This document shows, piece after piece, positions 6,836-14,495 of a stretch of 15,725 nucleotides of DNA. Every line of letters starts with the position of its first letter. The stretch's first letter is position 1. The position numbers were made by a program, and so were the translations under genes. Source of the DNA: CAYUYM01 sp964449305 (GTDB taxonomy: Bacteria > Bacteroidota > Ignavibacteria > SZUA-365 > CAYQST01); contig CAYUYM010000073.1 of NCBI GenBank assembly GCA_964449305.1, positions 1-15,725 on the forward strand, given 5' to 3'. The notes below the pieces were generated by a model, which made no database searches, was not told the DNA's origin, and worked only from the letters and a program-made list of their open reading frames with translations.

Positions 6836-9800
6836 TTAGAACGTGTACCGGATGCCCACCTGCAGCGACCAGCGGGAGGAGAGGTCGTTGTACTGGAACG
6901 GATTCTTCTTGTCCTTGAAGCTGAACATGGGAGTGCCCTTGGCGACTTCGGTGCCGTTCTCGCCGAGCTTGTTGCCGGCGACGGCGAGGCCCTCGAAGCG
7001 CAGGAGCATGTCGCGATTGTTGGAGACGCTCTGGACGCGGCCCCACTCGCTGTTGAGGAGGTTCAGGACGTTGAGGATGTCCACCGAGATCTCGAGCTTG
7101 TGTTCGGGGAACACGGGGTTCGGGATGGCCTGGAGGAGGCGGAAGTCCAGGATGTTGACCCACGGCTCGCGGGCGCCGTAGCGCTCGGCGATCTCGCCGC
7201 GATGCTCCTTCAGGTAATCGTCGCGCCCGATGTAGGCTTCGAGCTGGTCATACACCGTGGCGGATGCACGCGTGGTGGCATTGCTCACGAGGAGGATGTC
7301 GCTCTTGTCCTTCGGGATGTAGATGAGGTCGTTCTCGACCTGGCCGTCGGCGTTGAGGTCGCCATCATACACGTAGCTGAACGGCGTGCCGGAGCGGCCT
7401 TCGTAGAACAGGGCAAGCGTGGTGGAGTAATCCTTCGCATACTTGAACGTGTAGCTCAGGGAGGCGATGAAACGATGCGGGATGTCGAACAGCGAACGCG
7501 TGAGAGGCACATCATTCGGATTGTCCGGTGTGTGGTTGTAGCGCCAGTTGGAGACGGCCTGGCTGGAGAGACCGCCGTTCTGATCCTTCGCGACGCCGTA
7601 GGTGTAGGCGATGAGTCCGCCCACGCCCTCCTCCACCTGGCGTTGCAGCGTGGCGCTGATGTTCGCCTGATAGCCCTCGGAGGTGTTCTCGAGAAGGATG
7701 ACGTTCGTGAACGGTCCCTTGGAGAAGGAGCCGACCTGCGTGCGCGGAGTGGTGTTGCGGCCCGAGTACGTGCCGTAGACACCGCGGCCACCGGGGAGAT
7801 GCGAGCCGAGCGCCGTCGTGTCGAGGCGGTCACCGAGATTGATGTCGCGGTAGTAGATGTCGTTGAGCGTCTGGGAGTAGATGCCCTCGAGGGTGAAGAC
7901 CATGCTGTAGGGCAGCTTGTGATCCACGGCGAGATTGAAGCGGGCCACCTGCGGCATCTTGAAGTCGTTGGCGGTCACGTTGATCTCGGTGGCACCACCG
8001 ACGCGGCTGTAGAAGGCCGGGTCCCGCGGATCGAGATCCGGGTTGAAGCGGATCGTGTCGTTGGAGGCCGTGCGCAGATCGAGACGGGCGAGTTCGACGC
8101 CCGTGTTGCCGAACTGGTTGGAGATCCACACAAAGGGAACGCGGCCGGTGAAGATGCCGGCGCCGCCGCGGATGATGGTGCTCTTGTCACCGAACAGGTC
8201 ATAGTTCACACCGAGGCGCGGGGAGAACATGATCTGCGAGTCGAACACCTTGTCGGTGCGCACACCGTAGGTTGCGGCGGCGTTGTTCCTGTAGGCCACG
8301 GTGTTCGTGTTGTAATGGATGGTGTCGGCGATGCTGTTGTAGTTTGGCTTGTCCATGATGGTCGGAATGTCGACACGCAGACCAAGCGTCACCTTGAGGT
8401 TCTTCACACCGGACCACTCGTCCTGTGCGTAGAAGCCGTACTGTGCTGCGCCGAAGTCGGCCGCGAACATGGGATCCTGCCCCGGGCGCGCAAAGCTGTA
8501 CTGGAGGCGCGCGGCGATGCCGTTGCGGAGATCGTTGAGGCTGTTGAAGTTGTAGGTTCCGACATAGTCTCGGATGAAGAGGTTCTTGAACGAGAAGATC
8601 TCGTTCTGCGTGCCGATCGTCACGGCATGGTCGCCGAGGAACCAGGTGAAGTTGTCGGTGATCTCGAGCACGTCCTGATCCAGTTTGTTGGCGATGGAGA
8701 AATTCTCCGCGCCGGCCGAGATGGTGACGCCCGTGATGCGGGAATCGCTCACGTTGACCGTCGGGAACATGGAGCCCACGTAGTCGCGTGAGTCACGGAT
8801 GCGGGTGTAGCCCACGATGAGCTCGTTGGACATGTTGGCGCCGTAGGTGCTGCTCCACTGGAGCACGGTGCTGTTGACATTGTTGTTGAACACGTAGTTC
8901 CGGTTGCCGAAGAGCACATTGGCCGTGGTCGGGCGGAAGACGTCGTCGGAGGCGTCCACGAAGTTGTGCCGCAGGGTGAGGCGGTTGGTCTCGTCGAGGT
9001 TCCAATCCAGGCGGGCGAAGATCTTCGTGCTGGGACGCTTGGTATCGTAGGAGCCGAGGCTGCCGGGGTTGTAGCCATACTGGCTCTGAAGGATTCTGCC
9101 CACGGTGTCGGCGATGTTCTGCACCAGCGATCCATCGTTGCGCTGGGTGAAGGCGATGTTGTCATAGGGCTGCCTGCGTTCGGTCATCTCCGCATTCGCA
9201 AAGAAGAAGAGCTTGTTCTCGATGATCGGCCCGCCGACGCGGAAGCCGGCCTGGTACTCGTTGAAGTTGGCGAAGGCGGTCTTCACCGTGCTGTCACGAA
9301 ATTCGCCGATGGGGAGGGCGTTGCCGTTCGCATCCTTGAGGAGCCAGTTGGTGGCATTGAGATCGCCCACCATGTCCTTGTTCCGGAAGTAGAAATACGC
9401 CGATCCCTGCAGGGTGTTGGTGCCGGAGCGGGTGATGGCGTTGACACCGGATCCCGAGAAACGCCCCTGGCGGACGTCATACGGCGCAACGACCACCTGG
9501 AACTCCTGGATGGCATCGAGGCTGATGGGGTTGGCATTGGCCTGACCGCCGGGTGTGCCGGAGCCGCCAAGCCCGAAAAGATCATTGTACTGCGTTCCAT
9601 CGATCTGGATGTTGTTGTAGCGGTTGTTGCGGCCGGCCGCCGAAGTCCCCACCATCTGCGGTGAGAGGCGCAGGAAATCCTGGAAGCTGCGCGTGATGGT
9701 CGGCATGGATTCGATCTGTTCGAGGGAGACGTTCTGCGATGCACCCGTCCTGCTGGTGCTCATCAGTTCATTGCGTTCACCGGTCACCTCCACCGGGTTG

Positions 9801-10168
9801 ATCTGGACACTGGACTCCTCGAGCTGAACCTTGAACTCCAGGTTCTGCCCCAGGGCGAGCGCCACGTTCTCGAACTTCACCGGTTGAAAACCGACGAAGG
9901 AAACGGTGATGGTGTAGGGTTTGCCGACACGCATGTTCTGGATGTTGAAGCGCCCGTCGGCACGGCTCATCATGCCATACACGGTGCTCGAGGGTTCATG
10001 CACGGCCTTGATCGTGGCTCCGGCGAGGGGTTTGCCCGCCTTGTCGGTCACCTGGCCGTTGATGGCCGCGGAGGTGACACCCTGGGCGTGAGCCATGGCG
10101 CCGACGACGATGAGCATGGCAATAGCCACCACGACCGTCGCGGAGAACTTCGTCACAAGCATTTTCAT
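6836..10168 (-). CDS. Oar-like TonB-dependent outer-membrane receptor with carboxypeptidase-regulatory domain
   Basis: A 1110-residue outer-membrane protein, probably importing a large substrate or exporting protein with TonB energy. A signal peptide with likely cleavage after AHA (28) is followed by a carboxypeptidase-D-regulatory-like beta-sandwich (about 36-116: GQVTDKAGKPLAGA, then DGRFNIQNM). The plug domain (about 147-255) contains the DGTQYNDLFG region and ends in AITRSGTN-LQGSAY. A long beta-barrel follows, with many aromatic alternating strands, and the protein ends in VGIRYTF, a typical C-terminal barrel-assembly signal. Architecture and length match the Oar family; in Myxococcus, Oar is reported to be needed for PopC protease secretion. 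No SusD-like partner gene is adjacent, so polysaccharide uptake is less likely. The start at 10168 has AAAGGAG 5 nt upstream and sits directly before the signal peptide; the frame is open upstream to 10234 but those residues lack support. The substrate is unknown. Confidence 0.92.
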   Translation of the reverse strand: MKMLVTKFSATVVVAIAMLIVVGAMAHAQGVTSAAINGQVTDKAGKPLAGATIKAVHEPSSTVYGMMSRADGRFNIQNMRVGKPYTITVSFVGFQPVKFENVALALGQNLEFKVQLEESSVQINPVEVTGERNELMSTSRTGASQNVSLEQIESMPTITRSFQDFLRLSPQMVGTSAAGRNNRYNNIQIDGTQYNDLFGLGGSGTPGGQANANPISLDAIQEFQVVVAPYDVRQGRFSGSGVNAITRSGTNTLQGSAYFYFRNKDMVGDLNATNWLLKDANGNALPIGEFRDSTVKTAFANFNEYQAGFRVGGPIIENKLFFFANAEMTERRQPYDNIAFTQRNDGSLVQNIADTVGRILQSQYGYNPGSLGSYDTKRPSTKIFARLDWNLDETNRLTLRHNFVDASDDVFRPTTANVLFGNRNYVFNNNVNSTVLQWSSTYGANMSNELIVGYTRIRDSRDYVGSMFPTVNVSDSRITGVTISAGAENFSIANKLDQDVLEITDNFTWFLGDHAVTIGTQNEIFSFKNLFIRDYVGTYNFNSLNDLRNGIAARLQYSFARPGQDPMFAADFGAAQYGFYAQDEWSGVKNLKVTLGLRVDIPTIMDKPNYNSIADTIHYNTNTVAYRNNAAATYGVRTDKVFDSQIMFSPRLGVNYDLFGDKSTIIRGGAGIFTGRVPFVWISNQFGNTGVELARLDLRTASNDTIRFNPDLDPRDPAFYSRVGGATEINVTANDFKMPQVARFNLAVDHKLPYSMVFTLEGIYSQTLNDIYYRDINLGDRLDTTALGSHLPGGRGVYGTYSGRNTTPRTQVGSFSKGPFTNVILLENTSEGYQANISATLQRQVEEGVGGLIAYTYGVAKDQNGGLSSQAVSNWRYNHTPDNPNDVPLTRSLFDIPHRFIASLSYTFKYAKDYSTTLALFYEGRSGTPFSYVYDGDLNADGQVENDLIYIPKDKSDILLVSNATTRASATVYDQLEAYIGRDDYLKEHRGEIAERYGAREPWVNILDFRLLQAIPNPVFPEHKLEISVDILNVLNLLNSEWGRVQSVSNNRDMLLRFEGLAVAGNKLGENGTEVAKGTPMFSFKDKKNPFQYNDLSSRWSLQVGIRYTF

Positions 10169-10173
10169 GCAAG

Positions 10174-10180
10174 CTCCTTT
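10174..10180 (-). promoter_or_regulatory. strong Shine-Dalgarno AAAGGAG of the receptor gene
   Basis: On the minus strand AAAGGAG ends 5 nt before the ATG at 10166-10168. It is the best ribosome-binding site in the window, suggests high expression, and decides the start against the upstream ATG at 10232-10234. Confidence 0.8.
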
Positions 10181-10221
10181 GTTGGATGGAAATATGGGGG
10201 TGGGGATGGAGGCGGGGGATT

Positions 10222-10235
10222 GATGGAAATCCATC
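10222..10235. repeat. short inverted repeat in the receptor leader, possible operator
   Basis: GATGGA (10222-10227) and TCCATC (10230-10235) form a perfect 6-bp inverted repeat around AA. It lies just downstream of the -7 box candidate at 10243-10250, at about the expected transcription start of the receptor gene. That is a position where a dimeric repressor or an early RNA hairpin could act. Chance occurrence is possible. Confidence 0.35.
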
Positions 10236-10242
10236 GGTTGTG

Positions 10243-10273
10243 CAAATGTCCGAAACTGCGGAGGAAATTCAAA
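10243..10273 (-). promoter_or_regulatory. candidate Bacteroidota-type promoter of the receptor gene
   Basis: On the minus strand TTTG (10270-10273) is separated by exactly 19 bp from GACATTTG (10243-10250). This compares well with the Bacteroidota pattern TTTG - about 19 bp - TAnnTTTG, with only the first base of the -7 box differing. The upstream element overlaps the stop codon of the dCMP deaminase gene (10269-10271). Transcription would start near 10236, giving a leader of about 70 nt that contains the inverted repeat and a strong ribosome-binding site. Confidence 0.45.
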
Positions 10274-10727
10274 CGTCCATGTCGACCTGGATCATCTCCA
10301 CACCGGCGCCCTGCAGCAGGTGCTCAACCTTCCCGATCTTGTAGGGTTTGGCATAGTAGATGTGACGGATGCCGGTGTTGAGGATGGTCTTCAGGCAGTG
10401 GTAGCAGGGTGATGCAGTCACGTAGATGTCGGCACCATCGATGCTCACACCATGTTTCGCCGCCTGGGCGATGGCGTTGATCTCTGCATGGATGGTCCGG
10501 AAACAGTTCTCCTCCTCCTCCCCATCAGGATTGCGCGACACATAGATGAGGCAGCCCACCTCGGTGCAGTGGGGCTGCCCGGCGGGAGAACCGTTGTATC
10601 CGGTGGCAATGATGTTCCTGTCCTTGACGATCACCGCACCGATGCGCGCGCGGTTGCATGTGGCCCGTTCCGCCACCTTGAAGGCGATGTCCATGAAGTA
10701 CTGGTTCCAGGATTTCCGATCCGCCAT
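10269..10727 (-). CDS. dCMP deaminase (ComEB-like cytidine/deoxycytidylate deaminase family)
   Basis: A 152-residue cytosolic zinc enzyme expected to convert dCMP to dUMP, which supplies thymidylate synthesis. The zinc site is complete: H80-A-E82 in TIHAEINAI, with E82 as the proton shuttle, and PC108-x2-C111 in SPCYHC. Near the N-terminus, ARIGAVIVKDRNIIATGYNG (27-46) and GxPxGxxHC (residues 46-54) are typical of dCMP deaminases rather than free-nucleoside deaminases. The length is normal for the family. The start at 10727 gives MADRKSW and has GGAG about 8 nt upstream; the longer open frame to 10916 runs through the intergenic region and adds no recognisable domain. The gene is divergent from hoxE and lies 100 bp upstream of the receptor start; the two may share a transcript, but the receptor probably has its own promoter. 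ComEB is the Bacillus relative. Confidence 0.92.
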   Translation of the reverse strand: MADRKSWNQYFMDIAFKVAERATCNRARIGAVIVKDRNIIATGYNGSPAGQPHCTEVGCLIYVSRNPDGEEEENCFRTIHAEINAIAQAAKHGVSIDGADIYVTASPCYHCLKTILNTGIRHIYYAKPYKIGKVEHLLQGAGVEMIQVDMDV

Positions 10728-10812
10728 GGGAGCGCTCCGCAGGTTGTGTGGGTGATGCTGGTCGTGCGAGAATACACAGCGCCGAAGAGAATTCCAACCG
10801 GGCTTCCCCCAC

Positions 10813-10843
10813 TTTTCAATTATGTCCGAAGTGAGTATCTTGC
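10813..10843 (+). promoter_or_regulatory. candidate promoter of the hox operon in the divergent intergenic region
   Basis: The 265-bp gap 10728-10992 should hold the promoters for hoxE and for the dCMP deaminase gene. TTTTCA (10813-10818) is 17 bp upstream of TATCTT (10836-10841), 4/6 matches to each sigma-70 box. The same site read as TTTT - 19 bp - TATCTTGC is also a partial fit to the Bacteroidota form. Transcription near 10850 would leave a leader of about 140 nt before hoxE. It is a weak call; I see no clear repressor site or riboswitch in the gap. Confidence 0.25.
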
Positions 10844-10992
10844 ACCGGAAGAATTCGAGAAAAATTTCCTGATCGGCTTTGATGCCTCCCGGATTCCTTC
10901 CCGCCATGACGTGCATTCCGCCGTCAGGTCCGACGCCCCCCCGACATTCCCTTCACGAAATACTCCTTTTTTCACATATCCTGTCCAGGCCA

Positions 10993-11514
10993 ATGGAAAC
11001 AGAAACGCCGGAGAAATCGAAGACACGAAGCGGAGATCACAAGAGCGGCGACAACCGGTTCAAATACCTGGACCGGGCGATCGCCAAATTCCAGTACCGT
11101 GGTGATGCGCTCATCGAGATCCTCCACACGGCGCAGGAGCTTTTCGGGTATCTGTCGCAGGACCTGCTTCTCTACATCGCCCAATCCCTGAAGCTGCCCC
11201 CGAGCAAGGTGTACGGTGTGGCGACCTTCTACCACTTCTTCTCGCTCAAGCCGAAGGGGGAACACACGGTGACGATCTGCATGGGGACTGCCTGCTATGT
11301 CAAGGGTGCCGGTGACCTGCAGATGGCCGTGGAGCATCTCTGCAAATGCCGCCTGGGCGAGACCTCGGAGGGCGGCAGGGTGAGTCTCCAGTCGGCCCGC
11401 TGCGTCGGCTCCTGCGGCATCGCGCCCGTGGTGGTGTATGACAATGATGTGGTCGGCTTCGACACACCCGAATCGATCGTTGAACGCGTCAAACCCTGGC
11501 TGGAGGCATCATGA
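10993..11514 (+). CDS. hoxE: NAD-reducing bidirectional hydrogenase, diaphorase subunit HoxE
   Basis: A 173-residue NuoE-like thioredoxin-fold protein that carries one [2Fe-2S] cluster and belongs to the diaphorase part of group 3d [NiFe]-hydrogenase. The four cluster cysteines are C96 and C101 (ICMGTACYVKG) and C137 and C141 (RCVGSCGIAP). The N-terminal helical part includes LFGYLSQDLLLYIAQ (about 50-64) and KVYGVATFYHFF (72-83), both conserved in NuoE/HoxE. The first 20 residues are polar and variable. The start at 10993 gives normal family length; only a weak AGG lies upstream, and the open frame extends to 10879 through non-coding-looking, Pro-rich sequence. The stop overlaps the hoxF start in ATGA. 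NuoE is the alternative name by homology, but the following hoxF-U-Y-H genes settle the identity. Confidence 0.93.
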   Translation: METETPEKSKTRSGDHKSGDNRFKYLDRAIAKFQYRGDALIEILHTAQELFGYLSQDLLLYIAQSLKLPPSKVYGVATFYHFFSLKPKGEHTVTICMGTACYVKGAGDLQMAVEHLCKCRLGETSEGGRVSLQSARCVGSCGIAPVVVYDNDVVGFDTPESIVERVKPWLEAS

Positions 11515-13223
11515 CACTCGACGAACTCTACGACATCGGAAGAACGTACCGCGAGCAGCTCGAGAAATTCACCGCGGAAATCCAGGTCTGCTGTTCCGGC
11601 GGCTGCTTCTCCTCCGGCGGCATGCAGCTCAGGGAACGGTTCGAGGCGGTGTGTGCCGAGCGCAATCTCAGCACGGACATCCGCATCATCAGCACGGGCT
11701 GCATGGGCCTCTGCGGCGCGGGTCCCCTCGTGCGCATCGCTCCGAGCGACACGCTCTACGTGCGCGTGAAGCCGGAGGATGTGGAGCGCATCGTGGATGA
11801 GCACATCCTCGCGCGGAAGACGATCTCCGATCTCCACTACCCGTCCGACGGGCCGTTCTACGCAAAGCAGCAGCAGATCGTGCTGCGCAACATGGGGCGC
11901 ATTGATCCGGAATCCATCGAGGACTACATCGCTCATGGCGGGTACGAGGCTCTGGCGAAGGGCATCACCTACTACACACGCGATGGTGTGATCCTCGAGA
12001 TGCGGCAGAGCGGGCTGCGCGGCCGCGGCGGCGCGGGGTATCCCACGGGGCTCAAGTGGGACATCGTGCGCAAGGCGAAGAGCGACCGGAAGTTCGTGGT
12101 CTGCAACGCCGACGAGGGCGACCCGGGGGCGTTCATGGACCGCGCCATTCTCGAAGGCAATCCGCACGCCATCCTCGAAGGCATGGCCATTGCGGGCTAT
12201 GCCGTCGGCGCCACGCAGGGCTATGTCTACGTCCGCGGCGAGTACCCCCTTGCCATCGAGCGGCTCAAGAAGGCCATCCGGCAGGCCGAACGCACGCAGG
12301 TGCTCGGCAACCGCATCTTCGACTCCGAGTTCAACTTCCGCGTCGACATCCGCATCGGTGCCGGCGCCTTTGTCTGCGGCGAGGAGACGGCACTCATCGC
12401 CTCCATCGAGGGGCGACGCGGCACGCCGCGCCCCCGTCCGCCCTACCCGTCGCAGTCCGGCATCTGGGGCTGCCCCACGCTCATCAACAACGTGGAAACC
12501 TACGCCAATGTGTCGCACATCATCCTGAACGGGGCGAAGTGGTTCTCCCAGATCGGCACGGCCAAGAGCCACGGCACAAAGGTGTTCGCCCTTGCGGGGC
12601 GCATCCAGAACACGGGCCTCATCGAGGTGCCCATGGGCATGACCCTGCGCGAGATCATCTTCGACATCGGCGGCGGCATTCCCGACAACATGGATTTCAA
12701 GGCCGCGCAGACAGGCGGCCCGTCGGGCGGCTGCATCCCGCGGCAGCATCTCGACATCCCCGTCGATTATGAATCGCTCGCCAAGGTCGGCTCCATCATG
12801 GGCTCGGGTGGCCTGATCGTCATGGACTCCAGTTCGTCGATGGTGGATGTGGCCAAGTACTTCATGGAGTTCTCCATGGATGAATCCTGCGGCAAGTGCA
12901 TTCCCTGCCGCGTCGGGACGTCCCAGCTCCACGCCATCCTGGAACGCATGACGCGCGGCGAGGCGGTGGCCGCGGATCTGGAGATCCTTGAGGAGCTCTG
13001 TGTGATGGTGAAGGACACCTCCCTCTGCGGACTCGGCCAGACGGCCCCCAACCCGGTGATGAGCACGCTCCATTTCTTCCGGGAGGAGTACGAAGCCCTG
13101 CTCAAGGACCGCCAGGCGCCGCCGGCTGCGGAACCTGCCGCCCCGGCAGCCCCCCCTGAGGCCGCGACACCTGCCGCATCGGAAGCCGACGCGCCGAAGC
13201 CCCCGCGCCGGAAGCCCCGCTGA
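11511..13223 (+). CDS. hoxF: NAD-reducing bidirectional hydrogenase, NADH/FMN subunit HoxF
   Basis: A 570-residue diaphorase subunit that binds FMN and NAD(H) and is the point where electrons enter or leave as NADH. The N-terminal thioredoxin-like [2Fe-2S] domain has cysteines at 27/28, 32, 64 and 68 (VCCSGGC, TGCMGLCGAGP). The NuoF core follows: the glycine-rich GLRGRGGAGYPTGLKW (168-183) and CNADEGDPGAFMDR (198-211) for FMN and NADH, then CGEETALIASIEG (289-301). An SLBB-like region runs to about 410, and the [4Fe-4S] site is ESCGKCIPCR (C460, C463, C466) with C506. The last 35 or so residues are a Pro/Ala-rich low-complexity tail ending in RRKPR, which I do not recognise as part of the domain. 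The ATG overlaps the hoxE stop by 4 nt. All cofactor ligands I can check are present. Confidence 0.95.
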   Translation: MTLDELYDIGRTYREQLEKFTAEIQVCCSGGCFSSGGMQLRERFEAVCAERNLSTDIRIISTGCMGLCGAGPLVRIAPSDTLYVRVKPEDVERIVDEHILARKTISDLHYPSDGPFYAKQQQIVLRNMGRIDPESIEDYIAHGGYEALAKGITYYTRDGVILEMRQSGLRGRGGAGYPTGLKWDIVRKAKSDRKFVVCNADEGDPGAFMDRAILEGNPHAILEGMAIAGYAVGATQGYVYVRGEYPLAIERLKKAIRQAERTQVLGNRIFDSEFNFRVDIRIGAGAFVCGEETALIASIEGRRGTPRPRPPYPSQSGIWGCPTLINNVETYANVSHIILNGAKWFSQIGTAKSHGTKVFALAGRIQNTGLIEVPMGMTLREIIFDIGGGIPDNMDFKAAQTGGPSGGCIPRQHLDIPVDYESLAKVGSIMGSGGLIVMDSSSSMVDVAKYFMEFSMDESCGKCIPCRVGTSQLHAILERMTRGEAVAADLEILEELCVMVKDTSLCGLGQTAPNPVMSTLHFFREEYEALLKDRQAPPAAEPAAPAAPPEAATPAASEADAPKPPRRKPR

Positions 13224-13243
13224 CCTGCCCCGCCCATGAATCC

Positions 13244-13247
13244 GGAG
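13244..13247 (+). promoter_or_regulatory. Shine-Dalgarno GGAG of hoxU
   Basis: GGAG stands 7 nt before the hoxU ATG at 13255. Because hoxU is the only complete hox gene not overlapping its upstream neighbour (31-bp gap after hoxF), this independent site decides its start. Confidence 0.6.
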
Positions 13248-13254
13248 AAACACC

Positions 13255-13974
13255 ATGGATGAAATCAAGACACTGACCATCGACGACGAACTCATCAGCG
13301 CCCGGGCGGATGCAACAGTGCTGGAGGCGGCGAGGGAGCACGGGATCAACATCCCGACCCTCTGCGATCTCACGGGCCTCGGCAGCGTGGGATCCTGCCG
13401 CCTCTGCCTCGTGGAGATCGAGGGGCAGAACAAGCTGCTCTCCGCCTGCATGACGCGCGTGGAGGAGAACATGGTGGTGCACACCAATTCGCCACGTCTC
13501 CAGAAATACCGCCGCATGATCATCGAGCTCCTGTTCGCCGAGGGCAACCACGTCTGCTCGGTGTGCGTTGCGAACGGACACTGCGAACTGCAGAACCTCG
13601 GCTACGAGGTGGGCATGGACTCCGTCCGCTTCCAGTACCTCCACCCCGAGCGCTCCGTCGATGCCACGCATGAACGCTACATCGTCGACCACAACCGATG
13701 CATCCTCTGCACGCGCTGCGTTCGTGTCTGCGACGAGATCGAGGGCGCTCACACCTGGGATGTGGCGGGGCGTGGCATCGGCTCCTTCGTCATCACCGAC
13801 ATGGCCACGGAATGGGGCCGCTCGCAATCCTGCACCTCCTGCGGCAAGTGCGTGCTCGTCTGCCCCACCGGCGCCCTCTTTGAAAAGGGAAAGGCCGTGG
13901 CGGAGGTGACCAAGAACCGCGATTTCCTGCAGTACATCGTCAACGCACGGGAGAAGCAGCAATGGACAAGATAA
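13255..13974 (+). CDS. hoxU: NAD-reducing bidirectional hydrogenase, diaphorase subunit HoxU
   Basis: A 239-residue iron-sulfur relay that resembles the N-terminal part of NuoG and wires HoxF to the hydrogenase core. A ferredoxin-like [2Fe-2S] domain carries C37, C48, C51 and C65. The next domain has the His-ligated cluster motif HVCSVCVANGHCELQ (H99, C101, C104, C110). A two-[4Fe-4S] ferredoxin domain follows, with C149, C152, C155, C159 (NRCILCTRCVRVCDE) and C193, C196, C199, C203 (SCTSCGKCVLVCPTG). All expected ligands are present and the length is usual for HoxU. Its start follows a GGAG site, and its last 13 nt overlap the hoxY start, so hoxY translation is probably coupled to it. A free-standing NuoG fragment is excluded by the neighbours. 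Confidence 0.95.
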   Translation: MDEIKTLTIDDELISARADATVLEAAREHGINIPTLCDLTGLGSVGSCRLCLVEIEGQNKLLSACMTRVEENMVVHTNSPRLQKYRRMIIELLFAEGNHVCSVCVANGHCELQNLGYEVGMDSVRFQYLHPERSVDATHERYIVDHNRCILCTRCVRVCDEIEGAHTWDVAGRGIGSFVITDMATEWGRSQSCTSCGKCVLVCPTGALFEKGKAVAEVTKNRDFLQYIVNAREKQQWTR

Positions 13975-14495
13975 GACTCGCCACCGCATGGCTGGGCGGA
14001 TGCTCCGGCTGCCACATGTCCTTCCTCGATCTCGATGAACGCCTCATCGATCTCCATGAACGCGTGGAGGTGGTGTTCAGCCCGGTGATCGACATCAAGG
14101 AGTTTCCGCACGGTGTGGACGTCACCCTCGTGGAGGGCGCGGTGGCCAACAGCGACAACCGCGAGCTCCTGCTCACCATCCGCGAGCGCAGCCGCATCGT
14201 CATCGCCTTCGGGGACTGCGCGGTGAGCGGCAACGTCACCGCGATGCGCAACGGCATCGAACGCGACACGCTGCTGCGCGCCGTCTACGGCGAGCTGGGC
14301 GCCGAGCTTGGGCGGACCATCGACACCCCGCTGCCGTTGCTCGAGGAGCACGTCACCCCCATTCACAAGCTCGTGACCGTCGATTACTTCCTGCCGGGCT
14401 GCCCGCCGAATGCCGACCTCATCTGGTACGTCGTGACGGAGCTCCTGGAGGGCCGCGAACCCATTCTCACGGAGGATTTGCTGAAATATGGCTAA
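13962..14495 (+). CDS. hoxY: NAD-reducing bidirectional hydrogenase, small subunit HoxY
   Basis: The 177-residue small subunit of the [NiFe]-hydrogenase core carries the proximal [4Fe-4S] cluster between the NiFe site in HoxH and HoxU. Cluster cysteines are C14 and C17 (WLGGCSGCHMSFLD), C86 (AFGDCAVSGN) and C146 (LPGCPPNADLIW). There is no Tat signal and no extra C-terminal cluster domain, as expected for the short cytoplasmic group 3d small subunits and unlike membrane-bound uptake hydrogenases. The start overlaps the hoxU 3' end by 13 nt, with a purine-rich GGGAGAAG shortly upstream. The stop overlaps the hoxH start by 8 nt. The identity is secure from motifs and gene order. Confidence 0.95.
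   Translation: MDKIRLATAWLGGCSGCHMSFLDLDERLIDLHERVEVVFSPVIDIKEFPHGVDVTLVEGAVANSDNRELLLTIRERSRIVIAFGDCAVSGNVTAMRNGIERDTLLRAVYGELGAELGRTIDTPLPLLEEHVTPIHKLVTVDYFLPGCPPNADLIWYVVTELLEGREPILTEDLLKYG

Noticed and set aside
6788..8791. 667-codon open frame on the plus strand
   Set aside because: It is antisense to the receptor gene; its Val/Glu/Asp/Gly/Arg-rich composition is typical of the complement of GC-biased coding DNA, and it has no domain or ribosome-binding site.
11295..13547. 750-codon open frame on the minus strand
   Set aside because: It lies opposite hoxE, hoxF and hoxU, whose motifs are unambiguous. The His/Ala/Asp/Arg-rich product has no recognisable family.
14026..14064. Near-duplicate GATCTCSATGAACGC pieces in hoxY
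   Set aside because: They encode LDLDERLIDLHERV, which resembles the normal HoxY sequence at this place, so the similarity is due to protein sequence and not a repeat element.
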